From Firmicutes bacterium UBA2116 (lineage in GTDB: Bacteria > Bacillota > Clostridia > Tissierellales > Sedimentibacteraceae): a stretch of DNA of 50,731 bases. Location: the NCBI GenBank assembly GCA_002331025.1, contig DCYG01000009.1:122666-173396 (forward strand), in the 5' to 3' direction. The position numbers and the translations under genes are program-made. The number at the start of each line of letters is the position of its first letter. Within the stretch, counting starts at the first letter, position 1. Below are positions 34,658-43,777 of this stretch, in pieces. The notes under the pieces are model-generated. The model searched no databases and was not told where the DNA came from. It saw nothing but the letters and a program-made list of their open reading frames with translations.

Positions 34658-34779
34658 CAGGCTGTTGAAAAAGTTCATCCTGCAAGACGCCGGAAGTCGG
34701 ACAACCGCAGCGTATTCGACATACGTGAGGATTGACCGACTGAACGACAACGACGCAGGGGGGCTTTTTCAGCAGCCTG
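34658..34779. repeat. 122-bp palindromic mobile-like element
   Basis: The ends CAGGCTGTTGAAAAAG (34658-34673) and the complement of CAGGCTGCTGAAAAAG (34764-34779) are terminal inverted repeats. The centre is CGTAT-TCGAC-ATACG (34711-34725), and the two halves between are imperfectly complementary (AGTCGG against CCGACT and CCTGC against GCAGG), so the whole unit is one long imperfect palindrome centred at 34718. It is richer in GC than its surroundings and has no gene. It supplies the last codons and stop of mocA-yqeB. It may be a miniature inverted-repeat element or a structured RNA. Confidence 0.8.
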
Positions 34780-36166
34780 AATTTCTTGCATTTATGGAAA
34801 TAAGAACCGCCTCTAAAACCGCACCGCCTATTGCTCTTGCCTTATCAGAAATAGTATAGCAGTATTCCGTATCATTCCTTGGGTCTACATCTCCGATTTT
34901 TTGTCCTTCGGCAACATAAATCCCTTCACGAATTAACCCTCTGACTACACCGTCTAATTTAGCAATTACGTTTTTATCATTTACGCGACCGATTAAATCG
35001 CCTTTTTTTACCAAATTGCCAATTTTATGATTAGCAATAAAATTTCCCTCATCAGGAGAATATAAAACCCTTTCAAATGTAAATCCGTCTATACTTCCCG
35101 GCTCCATGGTATTTGGATCCGCAAATCCGCTGAAAATCAGCCTTCCTAAATTATGTCCCCTGTTGCTTTCTATAACTATATGAACATCTTTCCCTGCTTC
35201 AAAGCCGGGTCCTACAGCAATAGTTACAGGAGCAGCATCCTTTTTCATTCCCGTATTCTTTTTAGCAATTATGGCATCTACGACTGCAATAGGATTAAGC
35301 TTGGTAATGTATGTGCCTTCAGGGTCTACAACCACAGGTATGCAATCATTTGACCATGCATCGTATATTTCCTGAATACTTTTTGCAAGCACGGATATAA
35401 TACCCTCTATTTCCATTTTACCGTCATATACTGCCTCCGAAAAACAAACAGTCCTTCTGATTGATGTTGGTTTTTCTATTTCAAGCACCAACACCCTGAA
35501 CCCTGTCCTGTGCAGCTTCTGAATAATACCCGAAGCAATATCTCCCCCGCCTTTGACTACAATTACTTCTCCCTTCATAAAATCACCCCGATTTATTTGC
35601 TTTTTATAATCCTCCATAGTATCTATATCTATATGTTCCTTATCTGTCCGTATATCAACCTTTACAATTTCCTCCGCATGCTTTCTTATTACGTCTTTTC
35701 CTCCCACATCACCACTCAAACCAAGAAGCTCTTCCTTAAATCTGTGAGGAAATACGGACGGATTTCCGTTTGCGCCGTTATATCTTGGTATTATTATTTT
35801 GTCCGTATTCGCATTAAAGGAATCGTATAATTTTTTAATTGTTTCTTTTTTAATGTAGGGCTGGTCCGAAACAAAAAACATATAACCGTCCGCAGGTTTT
35901 AAATTTTCTATGCCCATTTTTATTGAAGTGCTTAGTCCTAAGTAAGAAATGTTGTTCAGCTTTGTCTTAAAGCCTAATGATTCGGCATAATATAAAACCT
36001 CCCTGTCCTTACCCACAACAATAATTTCATCAAGAAACTCCTTGCATTCTTCAATTGTATTAAGTATATGTTTATATATTTCGATACCGTCCAGTTTCAT
36101 CAAAAGTTTATTTTGATTCATTCTTCTTGATAATCCTGCTGCTAAAACAATCGCACTAACATTCAT
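34769..36166 (-). CDS. MocA-YqeB fusion: molybdenum cofactor nucleotidyltransferase plus selenium-hydroxylase accessory protein
   Basis: Residues about 1-190 are a MocA/YgfJ-type nucleotidyltransferase (VSAIVLAAGLSRRMNQNKLL, SDQPYI and GNPSVFP motifs), which adds a nucleotide to the molybdenum cofactor for xanthine-dehydrogenase-type enzymes. Residues about 197-465 are YqeB (EF2563 family), with VVVKGGGDIASGII at its start, linked to maturation of selenium-dependent molybdenum hydroxylases. In Escherichia these are separate genes. An ATG at 35578 with GGGGTG upstream would allow a separate YqeB as well. The C-terminal SGC and the stop lie in the palindromic element. The start overlaps yqeC by 11 bases. 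Confidence 0.88.
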   Translation of the reverse strand: MNVSAIVLAAGLSRRMNQNKLLMKLDGIEIYKHILNTIEECKEFLDEIIVVGKDREVLYYAESLGFKTKLNNISYLGLSTSIKMGIENLKPADGYMFFVSDQPYIKKETIKKLYDSFNANTDKIIIPRYNGANGNPSVFPHRFKEELLGLSGDVGGKDVIRKHAEEIVKVDIRTDKEHIDIDTMEDYKKQINRGDFMKGEVIVVKGGGDIASGIIQKLHRTGFRVLVLEIEKPTSIRRTVCFSEAVYDGKMEIEGIISVLAKSIQEIYDAWSNDCIPVVVDPEGTYITKLNPIAVVDAIIAKKNTGMKKDAAPVTIAVGPGFEAGKDVHIVIESNRGHNLGRLIFSGFADPNTMEPGSIDGFTFERVLYSPDEGNFIANHKIGNLVKKGDLIGRVNDKNVIAKLDGVVRGLIREGIYVAEGQKIGDVDPRNDTEYCYTISDKARAIGGAVLEAVLISINARNSGC

Positions 36167-36875
36167 AATATTCCTCTTTTTTCAAGGAACCCCAGCATAT
36201 TTTAAAGTTATGATTATACTCTTCTAAATATACCGAAAGCTCCCTTGAATTTTTAATATCTTCTTCTGTATCAGCCTGATTCAGAAATAAGTATAAATTC
36301 TCCTTTGAATTTTTAAAAAGTCCATTTTTGCGGGTACATATTTGACCTATAGCTTCAAAGTCAAGGTTATTGCTGTAATCAGTCAATATATTAAACTCAT
36401 CATGGTTATGTACAAAATCCGCATCTATTTTTTTATTAATTATATTTGCCGGGATTACGCCTATCGTTTTATTGGAAGACTCCAATATAACAGGCTCATA
36501 TTCCTTCCATCCTTTTAACGGTAAGCCTCTTGAACCGTCTGCTTCTATTAATATTATATCGAAGTATTTTATTAAAATGTCTAAGTCGTCATCATTTATA
36601 CCGATTAATTTATTGCTTTCGATATTTACATCCTTTGCAATTACGGTTATTCCATTATCAAGTTTATTAAAACTGTCTATATAACTATCTACAGTCGAAT
36701 AAATTTTATATTTTTTGTCAGGCATATAAATTTTAGTGCTTGTGGTGACAAGAACCTTGTATTTATCCTTTAATTCATTTGCCAGACGGAACATGAGCGT
36801 TGTTTTGCCGCCACTTCCGACAATGGATACTATATCACCTTTTTTTATATCAAGCATAGAAGATAAACTTTTCAT
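36156..36875 (-). CDS. yqeC: YqeC, selenium cofactor biosynthesis accessory protein
   Basis: The 239-residue protein has a P-loop VSIVGSGGKTTLMFRLANE (about 17-35), followed by VTTSTKIY and IEADGSRGLPLKGW (about 112-125), which match YqeC. YqeC is tied by genome context to selenium-dependent molybdenum hydroxylases and is thought to help make the labile selenium cofactor. It is separated from the xanthine dehydrogenase gene by a hairpin and overlaps mocA-yqeB. Confidence 0.9.
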   Translation of the reverse strand: MKSLSSMLDIKKGDIVSIVGSGGKTTLMFRLANELKDKYKVLVTTSTKIYMPDKKYKIYSTVDSYIDSFNKLDNGITVIAKDVNIESNKLIGINDDDLDILIKYFDIILIEADGSRGLPLKGWKEYEPVILESSNKTIGVIPANIINKKIDADFVHNHDEFNILTDYSNNLDFEAIGQICTRKNGLFKNSKENLYLFLNQADTEEDIKNSRELSVYLEEYNHNFKICWGSLKKEEYYEC

Positions 36876-36926
36876 AAATCACCCGTTAACTAATTATTAC
36901 CTGTATTTTAACACTACATAACGAAA

Positions 36927-36950
36927 ATGTCATCTGTTTTAAGATGACAT
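36927..36950. terminator. Hairpin between xanthine dehydrogenase and yqeC
   Basis: ATGTCATCT and AGATGACAT form a perfect 9-bp stem with a 6-base loop. On the minus strand (the direction of the genes) it is followed by TTTTCG; on the plus strand by CCTCTTTTTT. It could be a weak attenuator that lowers yqeC and mocA-yqeB relative to xdh, or a plus-strand terminator for antisense transcription. Confidence 0.5.
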
Positions 36951-36958
36951 CCTCTTTT

Positions 36959-39574
36959 TTAAATTTTTGACTTTTTATAAAATGTATCCTGTAACGGCAA
37001 TTTATATCTGAAAATGCCGTCTTTTTTATAATAAGCATTTTGACATGCGGGAGCTCCAGGTATTACGACTATTTCTCCCAATCCTTTAGCACCGTAAGCT
37101 ACTCCGTTAAGGTTATTCTTTTCGATTAAATGTATTTCTATGTCCGGCATCTGAGTGGCTTTGAAAAGACCTAACGTACCGAATTTAACCTGCGGAACTC
37201 CATCCTTCAGCGGGAAATCCTCCGTTAATCCATATCCTAACGACATGGCAATCCCGCCTTCAATTTGGCCTTTTGCTGCTTTAGGGTTAATTGCTCTGCC
37301 AACATCGTGGGCTGCTACAACCTTATGGAGCTTTCCTTCGCTGTCTATTACTACCAATTGAGTTGCGTAACCATATGAAATATGGCTTACGGGGTTTGGT
37401 TTAGGAGAACCTAGGGGATCTGTTTTAAAATCAAATTCTCCTATAAATTCAGTTCCTTCCATGCTTTCCAATGAGTTCCCTTTTTCTATCTCCGCCTTTA
37501 GTTGTAATGAGGCAATTCGTGCAGCCTCACCCGTAAAGGTTGTTTGTCTAGAAGCTGTAGTTGTACCTGCATCAGGTGCAAATTTTGTATCCGGATGTTC
37601 AATTACAACCTTATCACCGGTTAAAGCTGTGGTTTCGCATATTATTTGCATCAGCACTGTTTGTATACCTTGACCTATGGCCCCCGCTGAAGATCTTGCA
37701 TAAACCTTACCGTTCGATACAAACAAATTACATCTTCCGGGATCCGGAACCGAAACACCCAGCCCCGCATTTTTCATTGCGCAAGCTATTCCCACATGAT
37801 AATTCGGATCTTTCTCATATTTCTCAAAGTCATCTTTTACAGCTTCCAGCGTTTCTGCCATTCCCGTACCGTTATCGGCCATCTGACCGTTCGGGAGAGA
37901 CTGACCCGCCCTGATAGCATTCTTATATCTTATTTCCCATCCTGACAATCCCGCCTTTTCAGCAAGCTCATTTATCAAGCATTCAATTGCAAAGGCTGAT
38001 TGAGTAACACCAAACCCTCTGAATGCTCCTGCAGGAGGATTGTTTGTATAATATGCATTTCCTTCAATATCCACATTTTGATAATTATACGGCCCCCCTG
38101 CGTGGGTACAAGCTCTTTGCAGCACCGGACCTCCAAGAGAACCATAAGCACCTGTATCAGAAGTAATCCTTGCTTTCATACCCCTGAATATTCCGTTTTC
38201 ATCACATCCAATTTTAAAGTACATTTTCATGGCGTGACGTTTAGGATGATAATTGATGCTTTCCCGTCTGCTGAAGGATACTTTTACAGGCCTTTTTATT
38301 AAAAATGCACAAAGTGCCGCCTGATGCTGGACACTCATATCTTCCTTGCCGCCGAATCCGCCTCCCACAACGGCACTTTGAATTCTTACTTTTTCCCTTG
38401 GAATACCTAAGTATTCGCTTATTTCATTGTATTCGTCATATATGCCCTGACCTCCGGTAATAACAGTTATGCCGTCATCCTCCGGTATTCCTATTGCTGT
38501 TTCCGGCTCTAAAAATGCGTGCTCTGTAGCAGGTACTTCAAACGTCCCTTCCGCCACATATTTTGAATCAGCTAAAGCTGTTTCAGCATCCCCTCTTTTC
38601 ATTTCCTGATGCGAATAAAGGTTGTTTTCAGGAATAATAAATTTACCGAACATTGTATAGCCTTCACTATGGATCTGGTGAGCGCCGGGAGCCATTGCTT
38701 CCTCAACAGTAATGACAGGCTGTAATACTTCATATTCTACCTTTACTGCTTTTACTGCTTCTTCTGCCTGCTCCCTGCTTTCTGCCACAACCATCGCAAT
38801 TGTATCTCCCATACACTTCGTTTGTTCTCCTACATCTATCATTCCCGGCCAATCATGAGCCAAGTGTCCGATATATCTGTTTCCCGGTATATCCTTGGCC
38901 GTAAAAACCGCAGCCACTCCGGGCATAATCAATGCGTCACTTATATCAACAGACAAAACTTTTGCTCTTGCGTACTTGGAAAATACATTTTTACCATACA
39001 ACATATCGTCATAATGGTAATCATCGGCATATTTTGCCTTACCTAAGGTTTTATCCTTTGAATCTATTCTGAAAATATCCATGCCTATCTTAACAGTGTA
39101 ATCAACTTCAGGTAAATCATGATTATTTCTTAAGATTTCTGCCGCTAATAATATTGCTTCCTCGATTTTTACGTAACCGGTACATCTGCAAATATTATTT
39201 TTTATTGCTTTTTTTACATCATCCCTGGTTGGGCTTAAGTTTTTATCAATCAGACTCTTAGCGCTGATAACCATACCCGGTATACAAAATCCGCATTGAA
39301 CGGCTCCTGCCTTTCCGAATGCATAGCTGTAAACATCCTTTTCTCTTTCGGTTAATCCTTCAACCGTAATTATTTCTTTTCCCGCAAATTTAGAAACCTT
39401 CATGACACAGGATTTAACAACCTTACCGTCAACAAGTATTGAACAAGCACCGCAAGCACCTTCATTACAGCCGTTTTTAACAGATGTCAGGTGCAAATCA
39501 TCTCTTAAATAATCCATCAGCTTTTTGTCTTGTTCAATTTCATAGGTATTTCCGTTTATATTTAATAAATACAT
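36959..39574 (-). CDS. xdh: Selenium-type xanthine dehydrogenase, one-piece iron-sulfur and molybdenum subunit
   Basis: The 871-residue protein joins an N-terminal pair of [2Fe-2S] domains (ligands C36, C41, C44, C56, then C94, C97, C129, C131) to a molybdopterin domain (about 165-860). That domain has VVGGGFGGKED, AGAFRGFGVTQSAFA and, near the C-terminus, AYGAKGLGEIVVIPG with the expected catalytic Glu. The layout and the yqeC/yqeB neighbours match the selenium-dependent xanthine dehydrogenase family (E. coli XdhD). It would oxidise purines or act in reverse. No FAD subunit (ygfM-like) is present, so the electron partner is unknown. The selenium is a cofactor, not selenocysteine: the frame is uninterrupted. 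Confidence 0.92.
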   Translation of the reverse strand: MYLLNINGNTYEIEQDKKLMDYLRDDLHLTSVKNGCNEGACGACSILVDGKVVKSCVMKVSKFAGKEIITVEGLTEREKDVYSYAFGKAGAVQCGFCIPGMVISAKSLIDKNLSPTRDDVKKAIKNNICRCTGYVKIEEAILLAAEILRNNHDLPEVDYTVKIGMDIFRIDSKDKTLGKAKYADDYHYDDMLYGKNVFSKYARAKVLSVDISDALIMPGVAAVFTAKDIPGNRYIGHLAHDWPGMIDVGEQTKCMGDTIAMVVAESREQAEEAVKAVKVEYEVLQPVITVEEAMAPGAHQIHSEGYTMFGKFIIPENNLYSHQEMKRGDAETALADSKYVAEGTFEVPATEHAFLEPETAIGIPEDDGITVITGGQGIYDEYNEISEYLGIPREKVRIQSAVVGGGFGGKEDMSVQHQAALCAFLIKRPVKVSFSRRESINYHPKRHAMKMYFKIGCDENGIFRGMKARITSDTGAYGSLGGPVLQRACTHAGGPYNYQNVDIEGNAYYTNNPPAGAFRGFGVTQSAFAIECLINELAEKAGLSGWEIRYKNAIRAGQSLPNGQMADNGTGMAETLEAVKDDFEKYEKDPNYHVGIACAMKNAGLGVSVPDPGRCNLFVSNGKVYARSSAGAIGQGIQTVLMQIICETTALTGDKVVIEHPDTKFAPDAGTTTASRQTTFTGEAARIASLQLKAEIEKGNSLESMEGTEFIGEFDFKTDPLGSPKPNPVSHISYGYATQLVVIDSEGKLHKVVAAHDVGRAINPKAAKGQIEGGIAMSLGYGLTEDFPLKDGVPQVKFGTLGLFKATQMPDIEIHLIEKNNLNGVAYGAKGLGEIVVIPGAPACQNAYYKKDGIFRYKLPLQDTFYKKSKI

Positions 39575-39579
39575 AATAA

Positions 39580-40953
39580 TTATCCTTTCATTGATTTTCT
39601 TTTCATAAATTGCCCGAAACCCATTTCAGCGTCCAATTTATTATTCTGAATTATTATGTCGCCTCTTAGAATTGTTGTTTCCACTGTATAATTAATTTCA
39701 AATCCTTCATATGGTGTATAGTCTGCCCTGCTGTGGCGATTTTCCTGTTTTATTATTTCATTCTTTTCAGATATTATAATTATGTCCGCATCTGAACCAA
39801 CTTGTATAGCTCCCTTTTTCGGATACAAATTAAATATTTCTGCCGGCTTGGTTGACAATTTACCAATGATTTTATTAATAGAGATCCCTCTCTTAATACC
39901 TTCCGTCAGAATGACTTCCATTCTTTCTTCAACCCCCGGTATTCCGCCGGGCGCAATTGTAAAATCATCCTTAGCTTTTAACTTTTGCTCCAGGAAAAAC
40001 GGACAATGATCCGTTGCAATAACATCTACATCATCATTGACTACACCTTCCCATAGAGCCTCTACGTCTTCCGTTTTTCTCAGTGGGGGTGCCATTACAT
40101 ATTTTAAACCTTCATTATTTTCTTTGTTATAATAATCTTCCGTCAATGTTAAATATTGTGTACAGGTTTCACAATATATATTTTTGCCTCCTCTTCTTCT
40201 TGCCGCTATAATTTCATCAAGTCCCTTTTTAGTGGAAACATGTACAAAATATAAGTGAGGAAATTCAGCAATTTCACTTAAATATATCATTCTGTTAATC
40301 GCTTCCGCTTCGGTAGAATCAGGTCTTGACAAAGCATGATATATCGGCTTTGAATTATCTAAGCTTTTATAGTAATCTCTTAAATATTGTATGGCTCCGT
40401 CATTTTCAGCATGCACTGCAATAACGGCATTTATCTTTTTTGCTTGTATTAATACTTTCAGTATTTCTTCATCACTCAACATACTATCGTACGTCATATA
40501 TATTTTATAGCTAGTTATACCTTCGTTAACCATCTCATTCATTTCATATAAAATCTGTTCATCCACATGCTGTATAACCCCATGGAAGCTGTAATCAATA
40601 ACAGCTTTTCCCTTGGCTAACTTATGATATTCATCGATTTGATGGCTAAGAGAGCATCCCTTGGGTCCAAAGGCTATGTGATCAACAATTGTGGTAGTAC
40701 CTCCAAATGCGGCTGCCACGGTTCCTGTATAAAAATCATCTACAGCTTTATATTTCCCTAGGTCTAAGTCCATATGTGTATGAACATCCACACCGCCCGG
40801 AAGTATCAGCTTGTTGTCTGCATCAATTGTTTTATAATTTTTTTGTTCTATATTTGTTCCTATTTGCTTTATTATGCCGTTTTCTATTAGTATGTCAGCT
40901 TTATAGCTTTTTTCGTTATCATTGATTAATCCGTCTTTTATAATTAAGTTCAA
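39580..40953 (-). CDS. hyuA: HyuA/YgeZ, dihydropyrimidinase-like cyclic amidohydrolase
   Basis: The protein of about 458 residues belongs to the D-hydantoinase/dihydropyrimidinase family and would open a cyclic ureide intermediate. Metal ligands are visible: GGVDVHTHMDL (HxH), the carboxylated Lys in GITSYKIYMTYD, IAVHAEN, FVHVSTKKG and ATDHCPF. The longest frame starts at 41034, but its first 27 codons run through a hairpin. A TTG at 40953 with AGGAGG five bases upstream gives MNLIIKDGLI, the usual family start, so I use TTG. Confidence 0.92.
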   Translation of the reverse strand: MNLIIKDGLINDNEKSYKADILIENGIIKQIGTNIEQKNYKTIDADNKLILPGGVDVHTHMDLDLGKYKAVDDFYTGTVAAAFGGTTTIVDHIAFGPKGCSLSHQIDEYHKLAKGKAVIDYSFHGVIQHVDEQILYEMNEMVNEGITSYKIYMTYDSMLSDEEILKVLIQAKKINAVIAVHAENDGAIQYLRDYYKSLDNSKPIYHALSRPDSTEAEAINRMIYLSEIAEFPHLYFVHVSTKKGLDEIIAARRRGGKNIYCETCTQYLTLTEDYYNKENNEGLKYVMAPPLRKTEDVEALWEGVVNDDVDVIATDHCPFFLEQKLKAKDDFTIAPGGIPGVEERMEVILTEGIKRGISINKIIGKLSTKPAEIFNLYPKKGAIQVGSDADIIIISEKNEIIKQENRHSRADYTPYEGFEINYTVETTILRGDIIIQNNKLDAEMGFGQFMKRKSMKG

Positions 40954-40973
40954 TGTAACCTCCTTCAATAAAG

Positions 40974-41025
40974 AAGCCCTAACCCTATCTTTCAGAGTGA
41001 TTTCTGAAAGATAGCGGTAGGTCTT
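40974..41025 (-). promoter_or_regulatory. Long hairpin in the hyuA leader
   Basis: Two 23-base arms match at 20 positions, including a perfect 12-bp inner stem (CTATCTTTCAGA, 40985-40996, and its complement at 41003-41014) around a 6-base loop. It lies between the permease gene and the TTG start of hyuA. No T-run follows on the minus strand. It may be an attenuator, an RNase site or a protein-binding element that sets hyuA-xdh expression. Confidence 0.55.
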
Positions 41026-41050
41026 TCGCAACAAATTCCCAAAAAAATTC

Positions 41051-42412
41051 TTATTTCTTATCCATTGCTGCTCTTTCAGCCTGTTCCTGTGATAATGATT
41101 TTTTAGGTAACAAAATATTTAATACGAATACAACTACAGTAGCTAAAACTACAGGTGAGCTTGCAAATACCATATTAAACCAATCAGGAAGATATTGTAA
41201 TCCCTCTTTAGGTATTTGTGTAATTCCCATTCCTAACGCTATACCAAGACCTACTATCGTTGTATTTCTGACAGACATTTCATCCTGTACTATCAATCTC
41301 ATACCTGTCATAGTTATTTGTGCAAAAACGGAAATTGTAGCACCTCCTATAACCGCCTGGGGTATTGACGTCATTACAGCGCCAAATTTAGGTATGAGTC
41401 CTGCTATCAATATCATTAAAGCTGTTAATCTGAATACCTTTAAACTAACAACCTTAGTCATTACCACTATACCAACATTTTGACTGTATGTTGCTGTCGG
41501 TAATGCACCTATAAAGGACCCGATTATACTTACTATACCATTGGCCTTAATACCGCCTGAAAGCTCCTTGTCCGTTGCTTCTCTGTCCATACCGCCCACA
41601 GTTGTTCCAGACAAATCACCAACTGCCTGAACAGAGTTGACAACGTACATTACTGCCATACTTACTGCAGCTGCAATTGGAAATTCAAGCTTATACGGAA
41701 GTATGCTCGGTAAACTAAACCAAGCAGCTGAAGTAATTGACTCAAACGTTACTATGTTTGCTATTAAGCTCGCAATGTAACCTACAACGATTCCTATCAA
41801 TATTGCGGCAAGCTTTATATATCCTTTGCCGAACATATTGCATAGCAACACAACTACAAGTGTTAAAATTGAAATTCCCCAATATATTAAACCGCCGTAT
41901 CTTGGGTCGGTAGGTTGGAATCCTCCTGCCATGTAGTTAACTGCAACTCTATATAGTGATAATCCTATTGTAAATACAACGGTCCCCGCTACCATTGGCG
42001 GAAAAAATTTTCTTATTTTTTCTATGAATATACCTACTATAAATGCGGTAACACCACCTACAACCTGTGCACCTAATACAGCACCTATGCCATATTGTCC
42101 CCCGATTGCTAAAATAGTCGGTATGTATGCAAAGCTGACCCCTATGATAACCGGCAGTTTTGCACCGACGCCAAAAATAGGTGTGGATTGTAAAAATGTT
42201 CCGACAGCTGCTATAAACATACTTGCCTGAACCAGTAAAATACGTTGTTCCGGGTTTAATCCTATTGCACCTGATAATACCAGAGCCGGTAATACGTTTC
42301 CTACTATCATCGCCAATAGATGTTGTAAAGACATTGGGGTTACCGTGCTTAAGCCCGGATTGCCATTTAAACTGAACAGTGAATTGTTAGTATTGTTAGT
42401 ACTATTTTTCAT
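41051..42412 (-). CDS. NCS2/NAT nucleobase permease (uracil-xanthine permease family)
   Basis: The 453-residue protein has about 12-14 membrane segments. It carries the NAT signature QNVGIVVMTK (about residue 320) and the preceding motif with SFAYIP. By context it would import urate or xanthine, as UacT or XanQ do next to the equivalent cluster in Escherichia; the exact substrate cannot be read by eye. It begins with a good GGAGG site and follows ssnA by 24 bases. Confidence 0.9.
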   Translation of the reverse strand: MKNSTNNTNNSLFSLNGNPGLSTVTPMSLQHLLAMIVGNVLPALVLSGAIGLNPEQRILLVQASMFIAAVGTFLQSTPIFGVGAKLPVIIGVSFAYIPTILAIGGQYGIGAVLGAQVVGGVTAFIVGIFIEKIRKFFPPMVAGTVVFTIGLSLYRVAVNYMAGGFQPTDPRYGGLIYWGISILTLVVVLLCNMFGKGYIKLAAILIGIVVGYIASLIANIVTFESITSAAWFSLPSILPYKLEFPIAAAVSMAVMYVVNSVQAVGDLSGTTVGGMDREATDKELSGGIKANGIVSIIGSFIGALPTATYSQNVGIVVMTKVVSLKVFRLTALMILIAGLIPKFGAVMTSIPQAVIGGATISVFAQITMTGMRLIVQDEMSVRNTTIVGLGIALGMGITQIPKEGLQYLPDWFNMVFASSPVVLATVVVFVLNILLPKKSLSQEQAERAAMDKK

Positions 42413-42436
42413 GATTGATCCTCCAAAATTTGATAT

Positions 42437-43759
42437 TTACATGAATTTCCATACTTCTTTAACTCTTTCACGAGACTTGCTCATAATTTCTTTTACATCA
42501 GCTGTCAATATTTCTCTGTCTTTCATTACAAATTTTCCGTTTATAATTGTATCATTTACTATTCTTCCGGTCATACCGAACAAAGCGTGACCAAACCAAT
42601 TATCTTTTGACATTGGGGTTAACGGATCATAATTTAATGTTATTATATCTGCATAACCACCCTTTTTTAATATTCCAATATCCTTATTAAAATATTTGCT
42701 TAAAATTTTAGGATTATTTTCAAACTGCATTTGTTTAGTTTCATTGAAACCAACAGTTGGATCACACAATTGGTGGCTTTGTAAAATATTAGCAACCTTC
42801 ATTGATTCAAACATATCATTGGTATATGCATCTGTACCCAGTCCTACTCTCAATCCCTGTTTAAGCATTGAAGCAACCGGAGGACATCCTACGGCATTGT
42901 TCATGTTTGATTCGGGGTTGTGAACTACACTTGTATCGGTGTGCCTTAATATTTCAATTTCTCTTTGATTTATATGAACACCGTGAACAGCAATCGTTCT
43001 CTCGCCTAAGATTCCAAAATCATGTAATCTTTCAACAACTCTTCTGCCATATTTTTTTAAGGAATCATATTGGTCCTCTATTCCTTCTGCAACGTGTATA
43101 TGATAACCATCATAAACTCCTTCCATGGCTTCTTTTACCTTGTAAAGGGTTTCATCAGACAATGTAAAGGAAGCGTGCAGACCAAACAGAGCCTTAATCA
43201 TGTCGTCATTATTTTTCCTGCACTCTTTAATGAAGCTTATGTTTTCTTCTATTTCTTTTATTGTGATATCCTTTCCGTCCCTGTCAGATACCTCGTAGCA
43301 TATAGAAGTTCTCATACCAAGCTGTCTTGCCGCATCTGCAATTGCAAACAAGCTGCCCGTAACGGAATTTGGCCCTGAATGATGATCAACCAAAGTTGTA
43401 ACACCGTTTTGAATTGATTCTATATAGGTAGTCAATGCATTTAACCTGACATCCTCCAACGTCAGCTTTCTGTCCAAGCTCCACCACAAGTTTTCAAGAA
43501 CCGTAAAAAAATCTGTCGTCGGCTTACTGATTGACATCCCTCTGGCATATGCGCTGTATATGTGGCTGTGTGCACATATCATACCCGGCATTACTACGTT
43601 GTTTTTGACATCAATAAATTCTTCATTACTGTATTTGTTTTTTATTTCATCTGAATTTCCAATATCTTCAATTACATTGTTTTTAATATATATTGCTCCG
43701 TTATCGTAAAAATTGTCAGATGAATCATTAGTAATAATTTTACCGTTTCCTATTATCAT
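42437..43759 (-). CDS. ssnA: SsnA, amidohydrolase-family aminohydrolase
   Basis: This 440-residue metal-dependent hydrolase has the amidohydrolase ligands: H64 and H66 in ICAHSHIYSAYARGM, HIHVAEG, VHGVHI and GTDAYTNDM. It matches SsnA, a member of the urate/purine catabolism cluster, and likely deaminates or hydrolyses a purine-derived intermediate; the precise reaction is not certain. It lies 18 bases after the carbamate kinase gene. Confidence 0.92.
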   Translation of the reverse strand: MIIGNGKIITNDSSDNFYDNGAIYIKNNVIEDIGNSDEIKNKYSNEEFIDVKNNVVMPGMICAHSHIYSAYARGMSISKPTTDFFTVLENLWWSLDRKLTLEDVRLNALTTYIESIQNGVTTLVDHHSGPNSVTGSLFAIADAARQLGMRTSICYEVSDRDGKDITIKEIEENISFIKECRKNNDDMIKALFGLHASFTLSDETLYKVKEAMEGVYDGYHIHVAEGIEDQYDSLKKYGRRVVERLHDFGILGERTIAVHGVHINQREIEILRHTDTSVVHNPESNMNNAVGCPPVASMLKQGLRVGLGTDAYTNDMFESMKVANILQSHQLCDPTVGFNETKQMQFENNPKILSKYFNKDIGILKKGGYADIITLNYDPLTPMSKDNWFGHALFGMTGRIVNDTIINGKFVMKDREILTADVKEIMSKSRERVKEVWKFM

Positions 43760-43777
43760 CAGATACCTCTATTCTTT

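Noticed and set aside
34658..34779. Remnant of an insertion sequence with a transposase
   Set aside because: No coding sequence exists in its 122 bases; only a non-autonomous or structural repeat can be supported.
36959..39574. Selenocysteine in the xanthine dehydrogenase
   Set aside because: The frame contains no internal TGA; the selenium in this enzyme class is a non-protein cofactor.
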